Positions 56,296 to 58,691 of a stretch of DNA of 58,691 bases are shown one piece after another. The stretch spans positions 1-58,691 of the forward strand of contig JAWQRM010000001.1 of the NCBI GenBank assembly GCA_033557675.1. The letters are read 5' to 3'. The notes beneath the pieces were generated by a model. That model was not told the origin of the DNA. It ran no database searches and saw only the letters and a program-made list of their open reading frames with translations. The DNA is from Coptodactyla brooksi (lineage: Eukaryota; Arthropoda; Insecta; Coleoptera; Scarabaeidae). Position 1 is the first letter of the stretch. The number at the start of each line of letters is the position of its first letter. Made by a program: the position numbers and the translations under genes.

Positions 56296-56779
56296 GTAAC
56301 TTTTTCATTTTATTGCTATTAGTACGACTAAAAACAGATTGAGGACATGGTAGAAACTTATTCAGCTAATTGATCATTTTATGATAGTATATGAATAGTA
56401 AAATTGTCCATTTGAAATTCTACTATGATAAAATTGCAAGTTTACTGTAATTCAACAAATATCAAAGCCTTATTTTATTTAAAACAAATATATAGTTTCC
56501 GAAAATTTCTTTCAATAATAATAGAGAATAAAGCAATAAAATATTTTAATTTATATAATATAAAAAATATTATATAACAGGTATTTTCTAAAGACATTGT
56601 GATATACCAAACATTTTTAAGACAACAGCATTAAAAATATTTCAATTTCATTGTTATTCACTAAGTTCAGAAATTAATGATAAAATTAGCCGACCGCTTG
56701 GGTAAATTAACGAAATCGTTTATGTATAGTAGTTTATTTTGTTAACTATTAGTATCTGTAGAAGGTCTGAGAATGTATA

Positions 56780-58022
56780 CAGTGCTTTACGAAATAATAG
56801 GTAATAATAGGAAAAAGACAAAATAATGTAGCAATTACCAGTGATTTACATCACTGGTAGTTGCTACATAACTGGTTACATATTACGTTAAGGTGTGCAA
56901 AATAAAGTTGAATTACTAGCAACTAACTTTAAGTTATTGAATGGATAATATGAATAGTAAATAGAAAAACAAAAAACAATGAGATGAAAAAAAATTTAAT
57001 TAACATATTGCTAAGAAATAACTATTTAAAAGAAATGTCTAATATAATGGATTTCAAACATCCAAAAGGAATGATGCAAATATTGCTCAATATTTTAAAA
57101 TAAATTCTTCTGGGACATCCACAAAGATAAAAAAATGCACTTAATTCACTAACTCATTCTTCAATAATTAGAACATGATTTATTACACAAATTGATTTCC
57201 AAAATATTAAAAAAAACTTTTTGTTTTTATCTTCAATGAATAATAATTAAACAAAAGCATTTGCAAAAGATCCACTTAAATTGACCAATTTCAAATGGAG
57301 ACATATTTGTTAGTCAGACGAAACTTAAACAAGTTTGTATGGTTCAGATTATTCTCTAAAATATGTCAGAAGACTAAAAAGGAAATAAATTTGTTGTATT
57401 GGTGACAATATAAAAATATGGGAACTTTTTCATACTATGCAGTAAGGTATAAGTCGTATTAATATCATATTACAGAATAATATAGTGTTAAGACCCAAAA
57501 TACTAGCAGTCAAAGATATTGTGACCAAAAGTGCTTATTTCAACATATTGAAAGAAATTACGCTTACATTTGCAAAACCTAGTTCCAAAGTTGGCTTTAC
57601 CAACAATACAGTGACACCAAATATACTGCTAAAGCGGTAAAAGAAATGGTTTGTAAACAACAAACTATATGCTGTGGAGTAGGAAGTCTAATCTCCTAAC
57701 ATGAATCACGTGGAAAATCATTGGGCAGATATTAAAATGGAATTAGGCACACTTCCTATACCTAAAAATAAATAAGAACTTTGGAAAACATCATGAAAAA
57801 CGTTTGGCAGAATATGCCAGCCACACAATATCAGAAATTAGTGAACTCCGTGTCTCGAAGATACTTGGCAGTAGTAAATATTGATAGAATGGAAGTAATA
57901 TTTTTAAAGTACAGATTCATTTTAAGTTTTTAGTTTATAGTATTATACACCTCTTAAGCAAATATGTAGAAAGCAGTAGAAAGTATGTTTCTCTCAGAAT
58001 TACCTGTTATTTTGCACACTAC
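56780..58022 (+). mobile_element. degenerate Tc1-like transposon with transposase C-terminal relic
   Basis: Around 57590-57895 the + strand, with frameshifts and stops, reads SDTKYTAKAVKEM, VENHWADIKMELGTLP, then LWK or LENIMKNVWQNMPATQY and KLVNSVSRRYLAVVNI. This is the end of a Tc1-type transposase; the E of VENHW sits at the catalytic Glu position. The right end near 58020 reads, reversed, GTGTGCAAAATAACAGGTAA, matching CAGTGCTTTACGAAATAATAGGTAA at 56780 and, in part, GTGTGCAAAATAA at 56893. The left border is therefore uncertain. Inactive. Confidence 0.7.
56827..56868. repeat. 18-bp hairpin with one mismatch
   Basis: TGTAGCAATTACCAGTGA pairs with TCACTGGTAGTTGCTACA across loop TTTACA. 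It lies at the left part of the Tc1-like relic and may be a nested insertion or subterminal repeat. Confidence 0.8.
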
Positions 58023-58462
58023 CATAGATGTAGCCTAAAATTCCATTCGTATACATTTACGCAACATCCTGAAAATATGCACAAAAATTTCATTCCAACA
58101 CAGATTCGGAAATATATATTTCCATTTGGGCTCCAAAGATAAAAGTACCAATTGTTAACATTATAAGTGAAAGTACCAAAAGTACTTTCAATTATAACGT
58201 AGGAAACTATTTAAATTACATTTAAGAATTTTGTTATTTTCAATTATGTGTACTTTGTGTGATTTTCACAAAAGATTTTGCCTCAAAAAGATATTCTAAA
58301 AACTGATAATAACAATATCAGGGAGGATTGCTATATCATTTTTTTTAATAACATGCTATTTATAACTTAAAAAGAGAGAATATAATTTTTCCAATGAAAA
58401 AATATTTTTATCAATCAAGTAAATGAAAAATGGTATATTTTATATTCACATTAAAATTATGT

Positions 58463-58691
58463 ATTTTTTTTGAGTGGTCTGAGAATGCTTTTTACGCACC
58501 ACCCAGGGCCCTACCCCTGGAGTGTCAGACTGGCCTATACTGAATAGGCCATACCGACTAAACTCATTTCCACCTTAGTGGCGTGAATCCATCCCGGCAC
58601 CGCCATCAGGCATTACTTCAGGATGGCGCCACTTCATCTGGTCCCTTTAAGGGACTCTCCTTTCTGTTCTACAGTGCAGAAGCGTCATTTC
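58463..58691 (-). mobile_element. probable 3' end of a truncated non-LTR retrotransposon, runs off the window
   Basis: Composition changes abruptly to GC-rich DNA at about 58475. Read on the minus strand, the block ends in TCTGAGACCACTC and an A8 run, as a retrotransposon 3' UTR with its A tail would. It has local hairpins (58531-58551; around 58596-58628). No coding region is within the window; R1/TRAS-like elements are one guess. Confidence 0.4.

Larger units (their letters stand above)
56296..58691. other. dp: start of a large intron, filled with transposon relics
   Basis: 2.4 kb without dp exons to the window edge. It carries a hairpin, a Tc1-like relic and a minus-strand retrotransposon tail. 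Confidence 0.75.

Noticed and set aside
54283..54603. 106-codon open frame in an intron
   Set aside because: Lys/Asn/Phe composition typical of AT-rich noise, no domain, no splice or promoter context.
28548..55640. The near-regular DNA repeats as a CRISPR array, satellite or assembly duplication
   Set aside because: The period is protein-coding with clean splice sites, and cycles differ at many sites, in introns and in fusion pattern, so they are neither satellite nor collapsed copies of one sequence.

Overview
The window is the middle of one very large gene on the + strand, the insect gene dumpy (dp). It encodes a giant extracellular-matrix protein built from alternating EGF and DPY modules. 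I place 87 coding exons between 453 and 56295. Every exon is a multiple of three in length and every splice junction is phase 1. Together they hold 39,540 coding bases, about 13,180 codons, and by my count about 115 DPY modules. Neither end of the gene is inside: no signal peptide is seen upstream, and the ZP domain and membrane segment expected at the C terminus of Dumpy are absent. The dumpy match, the AT-rich non-coding DNA and the many 50-80 base introns point to an insect. Gene compactness recalls Hymenoptera, but the sequence alone does not prove that order.

Layout: 453-952 holds three small Cys-rich exons. 1480-4803 is one exon with about 1,050 codons of Thr/Ser/Glu-rich mucin-like sequence ending in a DPY-EGF unit. 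6060-7385 has four divergent DPY-EGF exons. 7440-10514 is a 1,025-codon exon with five tandem EGFs followed by eight DPY modules. From 10585 onward the gene is a run of about 101 units of roughly 100 residues, each EGF-DPY-EGF, mostly one unit per exon.

The most striking result is an ordered hierarchy in this run. From 10585 the units cycle in a trimer (X-Y-Z). From about 25050 to the last exon they cycle in a hexamer (A-B-C-D-E-F), whose order I find unbroken over 82 units, including twelve full cycles from 28548 to 55640. Every D unit has a shortened first EGF. Introns have been removed from particular junctions in different cycles, while the B|C junction always keeps its intron. A homologous pair of introns 4,266 bases apart marks a two-cycle segmental duplication.

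The larger introns carry transposon remains: a degenerate non-LTR reverse transcriptase (about 13853-14400), a 178-base foldback or MITE-like element (15652-15829), a tiny piggyBac-like MITE with TTAA target duplications (52581-52671), a Tc1-like transposase relic (about 56780-58022), and a probable 3' end of a minus-strand non-LTR retrotransposon at the right edge. I see no tRNA, rRNA or CRISPR array, and no promoter or terminator.
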